From assembly GCF_030052815.1 (NCBI RefSeq), contig NC_079498.1, positions 85,298,992 to 85,362,991 of the forward strand: a stretch of 64,000 nucleotides of DNA. The letters are read 5' to 3'. Below the pieces are notes generated by a model that made no database searches, was not told the DNA's origin, and worked only from the letters and a program-made list of their open reading frames with translations. Shown piece after piece: positions 43,145-54,899 of the stretch (position 1 is its first letter; each line of letters starts with the position of its first letter). The position numbers and the translations under genes are program-made. Source of the DNA: Hevea brasiliensis (Eukaryota > Streptophyta > Magnoliopsida > Malpighiales > Euphorbiaceae).

Positions 43145-44460
43145 TGTATGGTTATTTATAAAATCGTTACAGACCTATTTTGCCCTTTGTTGTGGGTCCT
43201 AAGCAATCTAGCTTTGTGGCAGGCAGGCATATTATGGACAATATAGTGATCACCCAAGAGGTTATTTATTCTATGTGGCGCAAAGCAGGCAGGGTGGGTT
43301 ATATGGCAATCAAAGTGGATTTAGAAAAGACTTACGATCGGGTTGTATGAGAGTTTTTATATGATACCTTGTTAGAGGTGGGGTTGCCAGTCCGCTTTGT
43401 GCAAGTTTTCATGCATTGTGTGACGTCAGCGTCAGTGCAAATGTTGTGGAATGGATGTGTTACGGATGCCTTCTTTCCTTCAAGGGGTATCAGGCAAAGG
43501 GACCCTCTTCTCCCTCTATTTGTCTTATGCATGGAGAGAATTGTGCACTTGATCGCTTTAGCTGTACGACATCTTAAGTGGAGACCTGTTTTTTTTTAGC
43601 AGGAGTGGACCTCCTTTGATACACTTATTATTATTTTTTTTTTTTCAGATGATTTAGTGCTCTTTACAGAGGCAATTGTGGATCAGGTCGAGGTTATCTT
43701 AAAGTTGTTGGAGGATTTGGTGCCTGTTCTGGGCAGAAAGTTAGTAAAGAGAAGACAGGGTTTTTGTTTTCTGTTAATGTTAACAATAATGTGCGTTTTT
43801 CTCTTTGTAGTCAGGTTTCAGTCTAGAGATAATCTGGGAAAATATTTGGGTATTCCACTTTTACGTTCTCGGGTTAATGAAATTCACTTATAATTATATT
43901 CTAGATAATATGAAGAAAAAACTTTCAAGTTATAAGTGCCCAGCAATTGTCTTTAGCTGGTCGCGTCACTTTGGCACAATTAGTGTTATCTGCTTTGCTT
44001 TACACAATAAAGACCGTGAATCTTCCAGTGTTTATTTGTGATGAGGTGGAGAAGGCTTATTGCCGCTTTATTTACGAAGAAGCATGTTTAGAAAAGCAGA
44101 TGCACTTTGTGGCTTGGGATGTAGTTAGGCTGCCTAAAGATTATGGTGGGCTGGGTTTTTGGGATTTGAGATTGTTAAGTAATGCTTTTTTAATGAATAT
44201 TGGAAGAAATTTTTTCTAATCCGGGCTGGAATTTTGAATGCTAAATATAAGTATCTAGCTCAGATCCCAATGTCTCTCCATATGGATGCTTTGTTATCGC
44301 TTTGGCGAGGGGTGGCTTCGGTTTGGGATAATGTTGGTGAAGGTGTATATTGGTCAGTGGGCAACGGTATTGATTTGCGGTTTCGGCTGGATCAATGGGT
44401 TTCGGATTATGTTGTGTTGGTTAACGAAGTCATAGCTACCATGTCTAAGTTGGAATTGTT
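43145..44460 (+). pseudogene. L1-type LINE ORF2, first part: reverse transcriptase
   Basis: It begins inside RT (RPILPFVVGPKQSSFVAGRH near 43169, then MDNIVITQEV), so the 5' end with the endonuclease is missing, as is usual for LINE copies. Further motifs: IKVDLEKTYDR near 43309, GIRQRDPLLPLF near 43486, FSDDLVLFTEA near 43646 (the FADD active site with one change), YLGIPLLRSRVN near 43844. Stops and shifts occur at 43348, 43600 and 43891 onward. It is split by a copia element at 44461. Confidence 0.85.
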
Positions 44461-45205
44461 TGTTATAAATAACTTATGTAAGATAGTACAGAGAGAAAGA
44501 ATTCCTATATTATTAAAATATAAGAAAGTGAAGGAATGGCAAGAGTGAAATATGTATAGAATTATATATATATAATTCAATATATATTATTCTATTATGG
44601 CACTTGACAAGTATATGTGTGAAATAAAATAATTATCATATTATAATTTTCGTAAATAAATTACAAACAGATGTGTTTATTAATAAGTAGATATGTCTGT
44701 TAGTAGACAGACATAACAATTCTATACAAATAGTCACAACTGTTTGTATAGGTGTCTATTAATAAACAGACATGTTTATTCTATATAAAAAGTCATAGCT
44801 ATTTGTATAGGTGTCTGTTAATAAACAGATATGTCTATACAAATAGTGTAGCTTTTAATAAACAGACATGTCATTACACAAATAGTTGTATCTATTGGAA
44901 ATAGACAGATGTGTCTATCTAGTAAAGGTGCCACGACTTTTCATTCTTTCTAAATATGGATGAGTTTTTTCAATCCAGATATACTACTTCTACTTCTTCT
45001 TCTTTTCTTCTAATCTCTCTAAATTCAGTTCATATAAAGAGTTCTTAAGGGAAATCTTCAGAGTTGTCATTCACAGATTTCGTGCTTTGTTGTATCCCGG
45101 AGGTATATTGTCATAACCTTGCAGCAATCTAGTGGGGGCAATTAATACCTTAAAGATAGTGATTCATCACGCCTCAAAGCTTATTCTACACCCAATGCCT
45201 CAACA
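44461..45205 (+). mobile_element. 5' LTR of the copia element
   Basis: It matches 48036-48786 by eye with few substitutions. U3 holds a series of inverted repeats such as GTCTGTTAATAAACAGA (44695, 44753, 44812) and a decayed fourth at about 44855. A simple CTT-rich stretch lies at 44986-45010. Confidence 0.85.
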
Positions 45206-48035
45206 ATTTTAAGGTATTAATCGCAATAGAGTCTAAGGCTGTTTCCGTGATGAATCAAGAGTTTGTAAAACTTTATCATTTTAAGGAACAACTTATATTC
45301 ACTAAAAAGGTGAAAGCAGATTAAGAAAAGAAGATGAATTGCCATGCAGAGGTCATATTCTCAATAAATCATCAGATAGGCTATAAGATTTGTTTACTTC
45401 TGTCAAGCCTCCAAAGGAAATCTAGAATTCATTAGAATTCGAATACAATAATAAAAAAAAAAAAAAGGTATGGATAAATTTCTCATTATGAAGTATTTTG
45501 AATTCTAAATACTTGATAATATGCATGTTATGGATAAGTCAATGAGTTGCATATCTTTGTTTCAAAGTTTAAGTATTTGAAAGTGCTAATTCCTAAATCA
45601 CTACAATTAGGAGGAATAATAGCACATCATACTTCTAGTTTGAATGATTATAGGAAGAAATTACTATATACCACATACAACTTTTCTTTTAAACTGATTC
45701 AGAAACACTTACACATATCCTAATTCATATTGATTGTGTCTATCATTAACTAGGTGGGGATATTATTAAAAATATTAATGATAGAAAAATTTGTCTCATT
45801 TCAAAAGAGTTATGATCGTTCATTAAAAGATATCAAAATGAACTATTTATTACCGATAATTATATCTATTCTAAAAGGTATAAGTGAATAGTTGTATCTG
45901 TTCTAAGAGGTATAAGTGAACGGTTGTATATGTTCTAAGAGGTATAAGTGAACAGATGTAATTGTTCTAAGAGATACAAAGTGAACAGTTGTATCTGTTG
46001 TAAAAGGTATAAGTGAACAGATGTAATTATTCTAAGAGATACAAAGTGAACGATTGTATCTGTTGTAAAAAGTGCAAGAGAATAGATGTAATTGTTATAA
46101 GAGATACGAAGTGAACTGTTGTGTCTATTCTAAAAGGTGTAAGTGAACAAATATAATTATTCTAATAGATACAAAGTAAACTATTGTATATGTTTGAAGA
46201 GATGCAAATGCTTTATAAATAGCAGTTTGGAACAAAAATCTATTAACTTTTCTTTTTTGTCTCTTCTCTTCATTTTTACCTACAATCAATATTATTATTC
46301 TTTAATTTTATTTTGGGAGAATTTTAAAAATTACTATCTAGATTTATATTTTGGTTATTATCCTTGAGGGATCTGCCTAAATTACCTAGCTGTAACATAG
46401 TGGGGGATTTACTCTTTGTCAATTTCATTATATTGAGGGAAGCAAATATTCCATATGATATTTATTGCAAATTGACTGAAAATTTTGGTAGAATAATTAC
46501 TCATATTGAGTATACTAATGCTATTGATAGCTTAATATATGTTATGTATTACACTAGACCTGATATTGCTTTCGCAATATTTAAATTATCAAGTTATACT
46601 AGTACTATTAGTATGGAATACTGGAAAGAAATATCAAGATTTGGATATTAAAAAAAAAATTATAAACTATAGATTATTCTTTAATAAATTTCCAAATGTG
46701 CTAAAACCATATAAAGAGTTGGATTCATACAAAGAGTTGTGTCTTTTAGCCAAAAGATGTAACTAAATAAAAAAGATGCAATTCTTCTTAATAGTTACAT
46801 GTATGAAGAGATGAATTTATTGGCCAAAAGGTTGACACATTTTGAGTAGAAAATATAAGAACCTTACAAGTCATTTGTAAGAAGTGACAAAAGGACAAAT
46901 GAGTATGCATTTGTGTGTATGTGCAAGTTTAGCTTAGTTCTTTATTGTTGGATACTCTCATTTTAAACAAGTTATGGAGCAATTTATTTCTATAAATAAG
47001 GTACAAATCTAGACTGTGAATTATTTATGTAGTTCATGTTATAAACATGTGATTATATGGTTGACTAGTGAAACAAATATGGTGGAGATCCTAGAGTTAT
47101 ACAAATGCCAATTGGATAAGTAGTACTAAGGATAATAAGTTAACCTTTGGTTGGGTGTCCACTTTAAGTGGAGATTATATTTTAGGCATCAAAGAAATAA
47201 ACTTGTATAACTCGTTCTATTTATAGAATCCAAATTTATAAATTTGGCTAATGTTGGTAAAGAAGTAGAATGGTGAGAAACTTGTTATCGGATATTGTTG
47301 TTGCCACAACCTGCTATCTATTTCTTTATATTGTGATAGTCAAATCACGATGGTTAAAGCTTATAGTAAAATATACAATTAAAAGTATATACATCAAAGC
47401 TGAAGACAGTAAAATGTAAGACAATTAGTCTCTAATGGTGTTATAACTATGTTTATGTTAAATACTATAATAATATATCAAATCTTTTAGAAAAAGTGCT
47501 ATTGAGATTTATTATCATAAGTACATGTGCTGATTAGGATTTAGAATAGTCTATTAAATTTACTACTGATGGGAACCCTACATTATAGAATTAATACTAA
47601 ATATAGTTTAAAGGGTAACAACAAGTTATTAGTAAATGTTGTAATTAAAGTACTTAATTTAATAAGTTAATTGAATGAGTATGAGCATTTATACTCTTAA
47701 TGAAGTTTAAAATTATTACAAAGGAAACTTCACCTATATGAAAATAGAAAGTGGTGCCGCTTCAACAAAAGTGAGAATAACTTTTGTAAATGTTCATGAA
47801 AACAGGAGGTAGCACAAGGCCATATTCGTGCTAAAATTTTGGTAAACTTTTTAAGTCGAACTAATTGATTCGTGTGTGTATTTTGGTTCTATTTAATAGA
47901 AATTTAGGTTTAAGCTAAGGCCACCATGATTTCTTTAGAACTTTGAAATACTTACACTAAGGAAAAGTTTAAATCGAAAGATACTTTTCATTATGCATGA
48001 AATAATGGATCTAACAATACAAGCCAAGTGGGGAT
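45206..48035 (+). pseudogene. Decayed copia internal region (gag and RT/RNase H remnants)
   Basis: Recognisable pieces: EYTNAIDSLIYVMYYTRPDI (46507-46566) and IAFAIFKLSSYTS after it, from the RT/RNase H boundary; ANWISSTKDNKLTFGW (about 47110-47160) and the following ILGIK, from RNase H; gag-like start KFLIMKYFEF near 45476. A large part of gag, integrase and early RT is absent or unrecognisable. A tandem repeat occupies 45855-46190. AGGTATTAATCGCAATAGAG after the 5' LTR may be a decayed primer-binding site. Confidence 0.7.
45855..46190 (+). repeat. Short tandem repeat, about 32 bp units paired into about 65 bp
   Basis: Alternating units: RGTATAAGTGAACAGTTGTA with TCTGTTCTAAG, and AGATACAAAGTGAACAGTTG with TATCTGTTGTAAA. 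About ten half-units are visible between gag-like and RT-like remnants. Confidence 0.75.
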
Positions 48036-48786
48036 TGTTATAAATAGCTTGTATGTTAGATAGTATAGAGAGAGAATTCCTATATTGTTAAAATATAAGA
48101 AAGTGAAGGAATAGCAAGAGTGAAATATGTATAGAATTATATATATATATATAATTCAATATATATTATTCTATTATGGCACTTGACAAGTATATGTGTG
48201 AAATAAAATAATTATCATATTATAATTTTCGTAAATAAATTACGAACAGATATGTTTATTAACAAGTAGATGTATCTGTTAATAGACAGACATATCAATT
48301 CTATAAAAATAGTCACAACTGTTTGTATAGGTGTCTATTAATAAACAGACATATTTATTCTATATAAAAAGTCATAACTATTTGTATAGGTGTCTGTTAA
48401 TAAACAGATATGTCTATACAAATAGTGTAGCTTTTAATAAACAGACATATCTATTACACAAATAGTTATATCTATTGGAGATAGACAGATGTGTCTATCT
48501 AGTAAAGGTGCCATGACTTTTCATTCTTTCTAAATATGGATGAGTTTTTTCAATCCAGATATACTACTTCTACTTCTTCTTCTTTCTTTCTAATCTCTCT
48601 AAATTCAGTTCATATAAAGAGTTCTTAAGGGAAATCTTCAGGAGTTGCTGTCTGCAGATTTCAGGCTTTGTTGTATCCTAGAGGTATATTGTCATAACTT
48701 TGCAGCAATCTAGTGGTGGCAATTAATACCTTAAAGATAGTGATTCATCACGCCTCAAAGCTTATTCTACACCCACTGCCTCAACA
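48036..48786 (+). mobile_element. 3' LTR of the copia element
   Basis: Starts TGTTATAAATAGCTTG directly after GTGGGGAT and ends ACTGCCTCAACA. It carries the same U3 inverted-repeat series as the 5' LTR (about 48270-48445). Confidence 0.85.
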
Positions 48787-50035
48787 TTATTTTGCTCCGT
48801 TCGTGATCGTGTGTTACGGTGGAAGGTGCTTGGGACTGGTTGAGATAGAGCCTTTGCTTCCGCAGCAGATTTTTTTATGCATTGCGGCTATTCCTCCTCC
48901 GTCCATGGCTAATGGGAGTGACTCTGTCTATCGGAAATGTTCTAAGACGGGTACGTTTTCTATTAAATTTTGCTTATTCCATTCTTGCCTCTTGGACATG
49001 GGCCCCAACTCAAACTTTTTGAAAGATTATACGGCGAAGCGCTGGTCCTCAACGTACAAGGATGTTTATATGGCTTGCCTTTCAGGGGAGAATTTTAACA
49101 AATTGTGAACGCGCGGTGTTGGCGGCACTCGGCTACATTAAGCTTGTGTCAGTTTTGCATAGCTCCACAGGATGAGACGGTTCTGCATGTCTTGTGGGAC
49201 TGTGAGGGGGCTCGTTTTATGTGGGAAGCATTGTGCAGTAATGAGACATGGAAAGACGATTTTCTCCGTGTTTCAGATGGCAAGAACTGGTTTGTGGATA
49301 TGGTTTCGAGTGCGAAGTGTGCTAATATTTTCCGGTGGCTTGCTGGTTTCATTTTGCGCCGAAGAAATGGCATTCTTCTCTCGGATGTGGACAGTGGTTT
49401 GAATGAGCTAGTGGCTACTGTTCTGCGTTATGGGAGGAATATTGCAGAGACTATGGATAGTCAGATGGTGATCGATCTTCCTAGACGAGCTGCTATTGTT
49501 GTTTGGGTTTCACGGAAATGTCAGGAACCTCCTTGGGTAAAGCTTAATGTTGATGGTCCCTTTCTTGGTGACTGTAGCAGTGTTTTTTGTGGAGAAGTTG
49601 TTAGAGATGATTCAGGTCGATGGAAATGTGGTTTTGTAGCGAATTTTGGCCAAGCAACGGTTTTATGTCCTGAACTTTGGGCTATGTGTCTTCGTGGTGC
49701 CTGGGATAGGGGCCATGGTCAATTGGTTGTGGAAAGTGACAATGTAAGTGCTGTTCGCTATGTTCTGGGAAGGGAAGTGCCTTTGAGAAGTCTCTGTTCT
49801 TTGGTCAATGCAATCAGCAGTTTACTTTCTAGAGATTGGAATGTTTGGATTGTTCATATGTATAGGAAGGCGAATTGGTATGCAGAACATCAACCTAACC
49901 ATGCAAAACTTCATTCCCGTTAGGTACGACCTGGTTCAATGTCCCTCCTCTAGAGATTCTTCTTTGGTTGGATCGGCATCTTTTGTATTTCAAACCTTTG
50001 GCAGAATCTTATACAGTTCTATAGCAACCTTCTCC
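48787..50035 (+). pseudogene. L1-type LINE ORF2, second part: zinc-binding and RNase H domains
   Basis: The zf-RVT region lies at 49105-49230 (CQFCIAPQDETVLHVLWDC). The RNase H domain typical of plant L1 elements lies at 49535-49890: WVKLNVDGPF, CPELWAMCLRGA, VESDNVSAV and HMYRKANWYA carry the usual D, E, D and late H/D region. A frameshift near 49918 is followed by family-like sequence (WFNVPPL in another frame near 49932) up to about 50035. No poly(A) tail or target duplication is recognised. Confidence 0.8.
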
Positions 50036-50450
50036 CTCTGAGATTGTGAACCTTACCTCTTCTCTTTCTTTCTCTTCTCCCTTAAGAATAACTCTTAAGA
50101 AGAACTCTTTCTTCTCGCATTGATAACCTTGTAGAAATAGCCACCTTACCTGAAGATGCTCAGGTTGGAGAATCTTTTCTCCCTCTTCTAAGTCCCTATA
50201 ATATTTACAGACGTATTCGATTCTCTCACTAGAGTATCGATCTCTCATCTCTCCGTAAGATCTCTTCACCGCATCACCGAGCATGCGATGTCCTATACTA
50301 GGAATATTTAGTGGTGACGGATTTGAAGTCACCGCTTAAGGGCCTGATCGCTTCGCTTTGTTCTTTTCCCCAATGAGATGTAGTCTTTTTGGGCATCTTT
50401 GAAAGCTTGCAGGTGTGCGTGACGACATGAGGAATAAACTTTATGATGTA
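50036..50450. other. Unassigned pyrimidine-rich segment
   Basis: More GC-balanced than the DNA to its right, with CTTCTCTTT-type runs and an 8 bp inverted repeat pair CTTAAGAATAACTCTTAAG (50081-50099). It could be LINE 3' region or a decayed gene piece. The 107-codon minus frame at 50009-50332 has no recognised motif. Confidence 0.3.
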
Positions 50451-50655
50451 ATTGACAATGTCCAAGAATTGCTATATTTATTTTATTGATAAGTTTCTAT
50501 CAGTAGATATTTGACAAGACATATTGAAGAGAAAATCACCTTACTTACCTTTGAAGTATGTATAATATATGTATATCCAGACTCTAATAGATAGCACCTT
50601 CTGTTTTTAAAAATCATGATAAAAATATTTGATGTCACGTACACTCTGTTATTGT

Positions 50656-50657
<2 letters not shown>

Positions 50658-50710
<53 letters not shown>
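50658..50710. repeat. (TA)n microsatellite
   Basis: About 26 uninterrupted TA dinucleotides. Confidence 0.95.
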
Positions 50711-50712
<2 letters not shown>

Positions 50713-52430
50713 GCTATGGTGTGTACGCTAACATCAAAGTAAAAGCATGGAAATAAAAAATCCACGTGAAGTGTTTGGTAGATGGAAATTGGAGAAAATT
50801 GTTGGTGAAGGTTCACATGGGGGAAGAACGAACTCCATTACTGACTTTGAATCAAAGTGATCTGATTTGACGTCAGATGACATTGGTAAATGATGATATA
50901 TATTCCAGTTCATTACTTTCATAACAAAATGAATATAAAATGTTCAACTTTTTAATATTTTATCAATAAATTTTATAAAAAAATAAAATTTTATAATTTG
51001 TTAGATTTATCTAAACGCATATTTAATATTTTAATTAATATATGTTTTTGTAAAATTTATTAAAATTTACATTTTCTAATTTTATATATAAAATTATTAA
51101 AGTTTGAATAAATAAATTCGAAATTGGTAAGACCACAAATTAATAATGTTATAATTTTAAAATAAATTAATTTACAATATAATATGCTAAAAAATATTTT
51201 CTTTATTTGAATATTTGTGAATTTTAATTATGTTCAATTTTTTTAATAATTTTACACTAAAAGCACAAATTTTAATTTAGATTTAAAAAAATGTACACCC
51301 ATTCAGATGAATTAAAAGCTGAAATTAAAGGTGGCAAAGGGTTGGTAAGTTCAGCTCTAAAAAGCATTTGTTTCGATTTATAAGTGGGTCAAATTAATTT
51401 ATAAGCTCTAAATATAGATTAAATTAATTATTTATAATAATTTTTTAATAAATTAAAATAAAAAATAAATTAAATGGATTCAATTTTTTCATTTGGGTAC
51501 TTATAAATTATATAATTTATAACTAAATATTTTAATATATTATTCTCATTTAATTTTTAAAATTTCATTATAAATCTCATTTAATATTCTTTTTAGTCAT
51601 TATAATAATAAATATTTTTATAAGTTATTTTTTATCAAATATAGTAACTATTTTTTAGTTACATATAAATACTTTAACTAAACATGTTACTGTTTATAAT
51701 TTAAAATACTTATAATCTCAAATTAACTTATAAATACTAGCTGATTTTCATATGCTAAACTAAACACCCTCATAATCACTCAGATTTAAGTTATTTTTTT
51801 GGTCTCTCTATGCAAAGAATTTCGAATAAAATATGAGTCGATTTATAAATTGCACTCTTAAATATCAAAAAGACCTTTAAAGCTAAAACAAATGCGTTTG
51901 ACTGAGTTCTTTGGTGTCGTAATGCAAGAGAATCGCCATTAGTCGAAAATTGAACGTAAGAACACAAGGGAAATAATTATTGGCGTTCATCCATTGTCTT
52001 CAAGAATGCGAAAACACTACTCGATGCTAAGGGGTCTGATTCAATATGGGATTCTGCTTAGAAATCAATGTCGAATTAAAATTTTGATATGATTTCAGTT
52101 TCAATTTGATTTTTATTGTTTCGATTTTAGTTCGATATGATTTTTGATTTTTTGATTTCGATTCGGTTTGATACGATTTTACTTAGATTCTCATTTCTTA
52201 AAATAATTTTATTTAATTATTTTCTCAAAAAGTTATCATTGAATTAACATTTAAATTTTACATTAGGTTATTAGTGCATAATATATCAGATAATATATCT
52301 TTTAGTTATTTCTAAATTATTTAATCTTTAATTACTGCATATATAATTTAGAATTGAGTATATTATATAATATAATAGTATAAATATTATTATATAATAT
52401 AATGGTATAAATATATCATATAAAGAATTT
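50711..52430. other. AT-rich intergenic DNA, no gene seen
   Basis: A short GC-balanced island (50740-50930) has no recognised motif. 50940-51800 is AT-rich without coding signal. 52080-52190 has repeated GATTTCGATTTGAT-like simple sequence. Confidence 0.5.
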
Positions 52431-53260
52431 AACTATAATTATGAATGAATATAAATATAGTATAATTGTATATTTATAATTAAAAATTATAAACTAATTC
52501 AATGTATTTATAAATAAAATTATTAAAAAAATATAGAGTAATGAAATATAATATTAAATTATATTTAGTTCATAATTATATGTACATATATAAATAATTA
52601 TATTGAAAGTATATAATATATTTGAAAAATATGAAAAAATATATATATAAATTTAATTCGATTTATAATAAAGAACTACAATCAAATAAAGTATCAAAAT
52701 ATCTTTGATACAATATAATTTTTTAATTTGATTTGAGACTCCAAGAATATGCATAAACCTGCTTGATGGTATCTAAGCTTGGGGTAATTAAAGACGGAAA
52801 ACGTACGCTGCTGTCTCAGGCAACCAAAACTGACCCATAAAACAACAGTTAACGATGAATTATGTGGTAAATGCACACAGCGAAAGAGCATAGCTAGATG
52901 TATTGACACTATCAGCGTGCACGCTTGTTTGGACGTTTCCAATCCAATTCAAAAAGTCGTATTAAATCAAATTTATTTTATTATTTTAATTTTTTTTATT
53001 AATAGTTAAATCCAAATTATATCAAATCAAATTAAATTAAAATTTAATTTTATATATATGTATTTTTATAATTTTTAAAATATATTATATATTTTCAATA
53101 TTATTATATATTTACATACAATTATATATAAATTATACAATTTAATATTATTTTTATTTCTCCATCTTTTTTGATAATTTTAATTATAACTATATTAAAT
53201 CACATTATGATTCTTAATTATAAGTATATTACTATATTATATATAATTGAGGGCTGAAAT
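52430..53260. repeat. AT-rich inverted arms around a GC-balanced core
   Basis: The arm 52440-52680 resembles the reverse complement of 53010-53250 over about 200 bp (shared runs such as TAATATTAAATT and TATATAATATATTT). The core 52740-52970 is GC-balanced and contains no recognised gene. This may be an old foldback or miniature transposon, but low complexity inflates the match. Confidence 0.35.
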
Positions 53261-54084
53261 ATTGGATTTTCACCTTAAAAAAAAATCTAAGCATTTTAAA
53301 AAAATTACAATTTAATCTAATTCTTTCAATTTTAATGATTTAGGCCAAATTCAAATACCTTATTGTTATTTTTTCTTGTCAACCTTTTAACCTTGGTGAG
53401 CTTAAAACACGCATGAAATCGCAAAACAAAGAAAGAAAGATAATGGCTTGCTGAATCTTCTATCCTCCGTTTCTCCCTGTCCAGTAACTATCAAAGCTTG
53501 AGGAATGTTTCCTTGAAGTCTCTAGACCATAGTGACGTTCCATTATCCTTAGCTTTTCCAAAAAAGTTGATCAGGAGCAGTAGTGTAATGCCACACAATT
53601 CTAAATTTTGTAATTTTTAAGGGAATATTCAGATTTTATGCTTGCTTTTTTTTTTTAATTATCGTTTTAATTTTATTTATTTTATGTGGTCCATATATAT
53701 CTTACCTAGTGTTAAATTAGTGTTAGAACATTGTGTTCCAGAGTTTTTTCTTCTAAGGGAAAGAATAGAGAGAGGGGTAGAAATTGAGAGAGATGAAAGG
53801 AAAGAAAAAAATGAAAAGAAAAGAAAAGAAAAGAAAGCAGAGGAAGAGAGAGGAAGGTAATGGTTAGGAAAGAGAAAATCGAAGACTTTTAGCTTTAGCC
53901 AAGCATTTCAATATGTTCATCTCATTGGGTGGAATCCATGGCCATGGGTGGCAAGTTTTGGGCAGCGGCAGGAGCACCCTTGCTACATTCTTTAACCAAA
54001 CCTTTGGCAGATCAAACCAACTAGCACTAACATTAGCTCAAGCATCCCCTTAGCGTCATTTTGCGACCAATGGCACTCTAATAG
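53261..54084. other. No gene seen; contains a purine tract
   Basis: 53757-53880 (+ strand) is almost entirely purine with AAAAGAAAAG-type repeats. The 72-codon frame across it (53642-53860) is a product of composition. The rest has no recognised feature. Confidence 0.5.
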
Positions 54085-54540
54085 ACATATGATAAAATTT
54101 ATTTTGTAACTATAAATATTATAATAAAGAAACTTTGTAACAATTAAAATTATGACAAAATATTATTTATTACGGGTAAAATAGTGAAAACCGAGTTTTG
54201 GTAATTATACAAGGTTTTGTAACCATAAATCTCTTTTTTTTTTTTTTGGTTTTATTGTACAAGTCATTGTGACAAAAATTTATTTATTATGACCAAATTA
54301 ATTTTTATTGTGATAAATTTATTCATCAAAATAATAAATATTTACTGACAATTTAAAATGAACACAATAAATTTGTAATATTGTGATAAAATTCTTTTCG
54401 GTCAAAAAATATCTATTAGAACCAACTTGCTGCAACAAAGTAATGACAAAATATTAGTCACATTAATATTACAATGACAACTGAGAGATTTATAACAAAT
54501 AAATTTGTTCCGATAATCTATAATTCTTGTAGTTTTGTAC
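54085..54540 (+). mobile_element. Possible CACTA-type transposon end
   Basis: Repeated subterminal-like motifs TGACAAAATATT, TGTGACAAAAATTTA and TGTGATAAATTT occur in both orientations. The segment ends CTATAATTCTTGTAGTTTTG (54518-54537), close to the inverted form of the CACTACAAGAAT terminus common in plant CACTA elements. No matching left terminus or transposase is seen. Confidence 0.35.
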
Positions 54541-54899
54541 AAATATTTAGATTTTTATAATTAGCTCAAAAATGAAGGCAAGCTCATTTTAAATTAAATA
54601 AATTATATATATATGTTAAATTGATTTTACTCAATTTAAGCATGTTAAAAGTAAATATGGCCTTTTTGCATGTGTGTGCTAGATTGTGAGCGTGCCAGGG
54701 ATGCGTATGATCCTATTGGCAAATGTATTTACACCAGTCTAACTTCTAATCATAACGATTGGCGGGAAATAAATGATCAAATTTTCTATTTATAGACAAA
54801 GTTACTTGATGGTCAAGTTTGCTACAACAAAAAAATAATTAATTGCATCAGCTTTGTACCTTGATTCAATTGTTGCACCAAACCTTCGCCTACAAAATT
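54541..54899. other. No gene seen
   Basis: Mixed composition. The part 54670-54770 is GC-balanced but no frame or motif is recognised. Confidence 0.4.

Larger units (their letters stand above)
44461..48786 (+). mobile_element. Ty1/copia retrotransposon inserted in the LINE
   Basis: LTRs 44461-45205 (745 bp) and 48036-48786 (751 bp) start TGTTATAAATA and end GCCTCAACA. Flanking five bases TTGTT and TTATT form a target duplication with one mismatch. AAGCCAAGTGGGGAT before the 3' LTR is the polypurine tract. The internal region of 2.83 kb is short and decayed. LINE sequence resumes at 48787. Confidence 0.85.

Noticed and set aside
50009..50332. 107-codon minus-strand frame
   Set aside because: Its composition follows the pyrimidine-rich + strand and no motif is present.
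53642..53860. 72-codon frame rich in E, R and K
   Set aside because: It is a translation of a purine-rich simple tract and has no domain or homologue that I can recognise.
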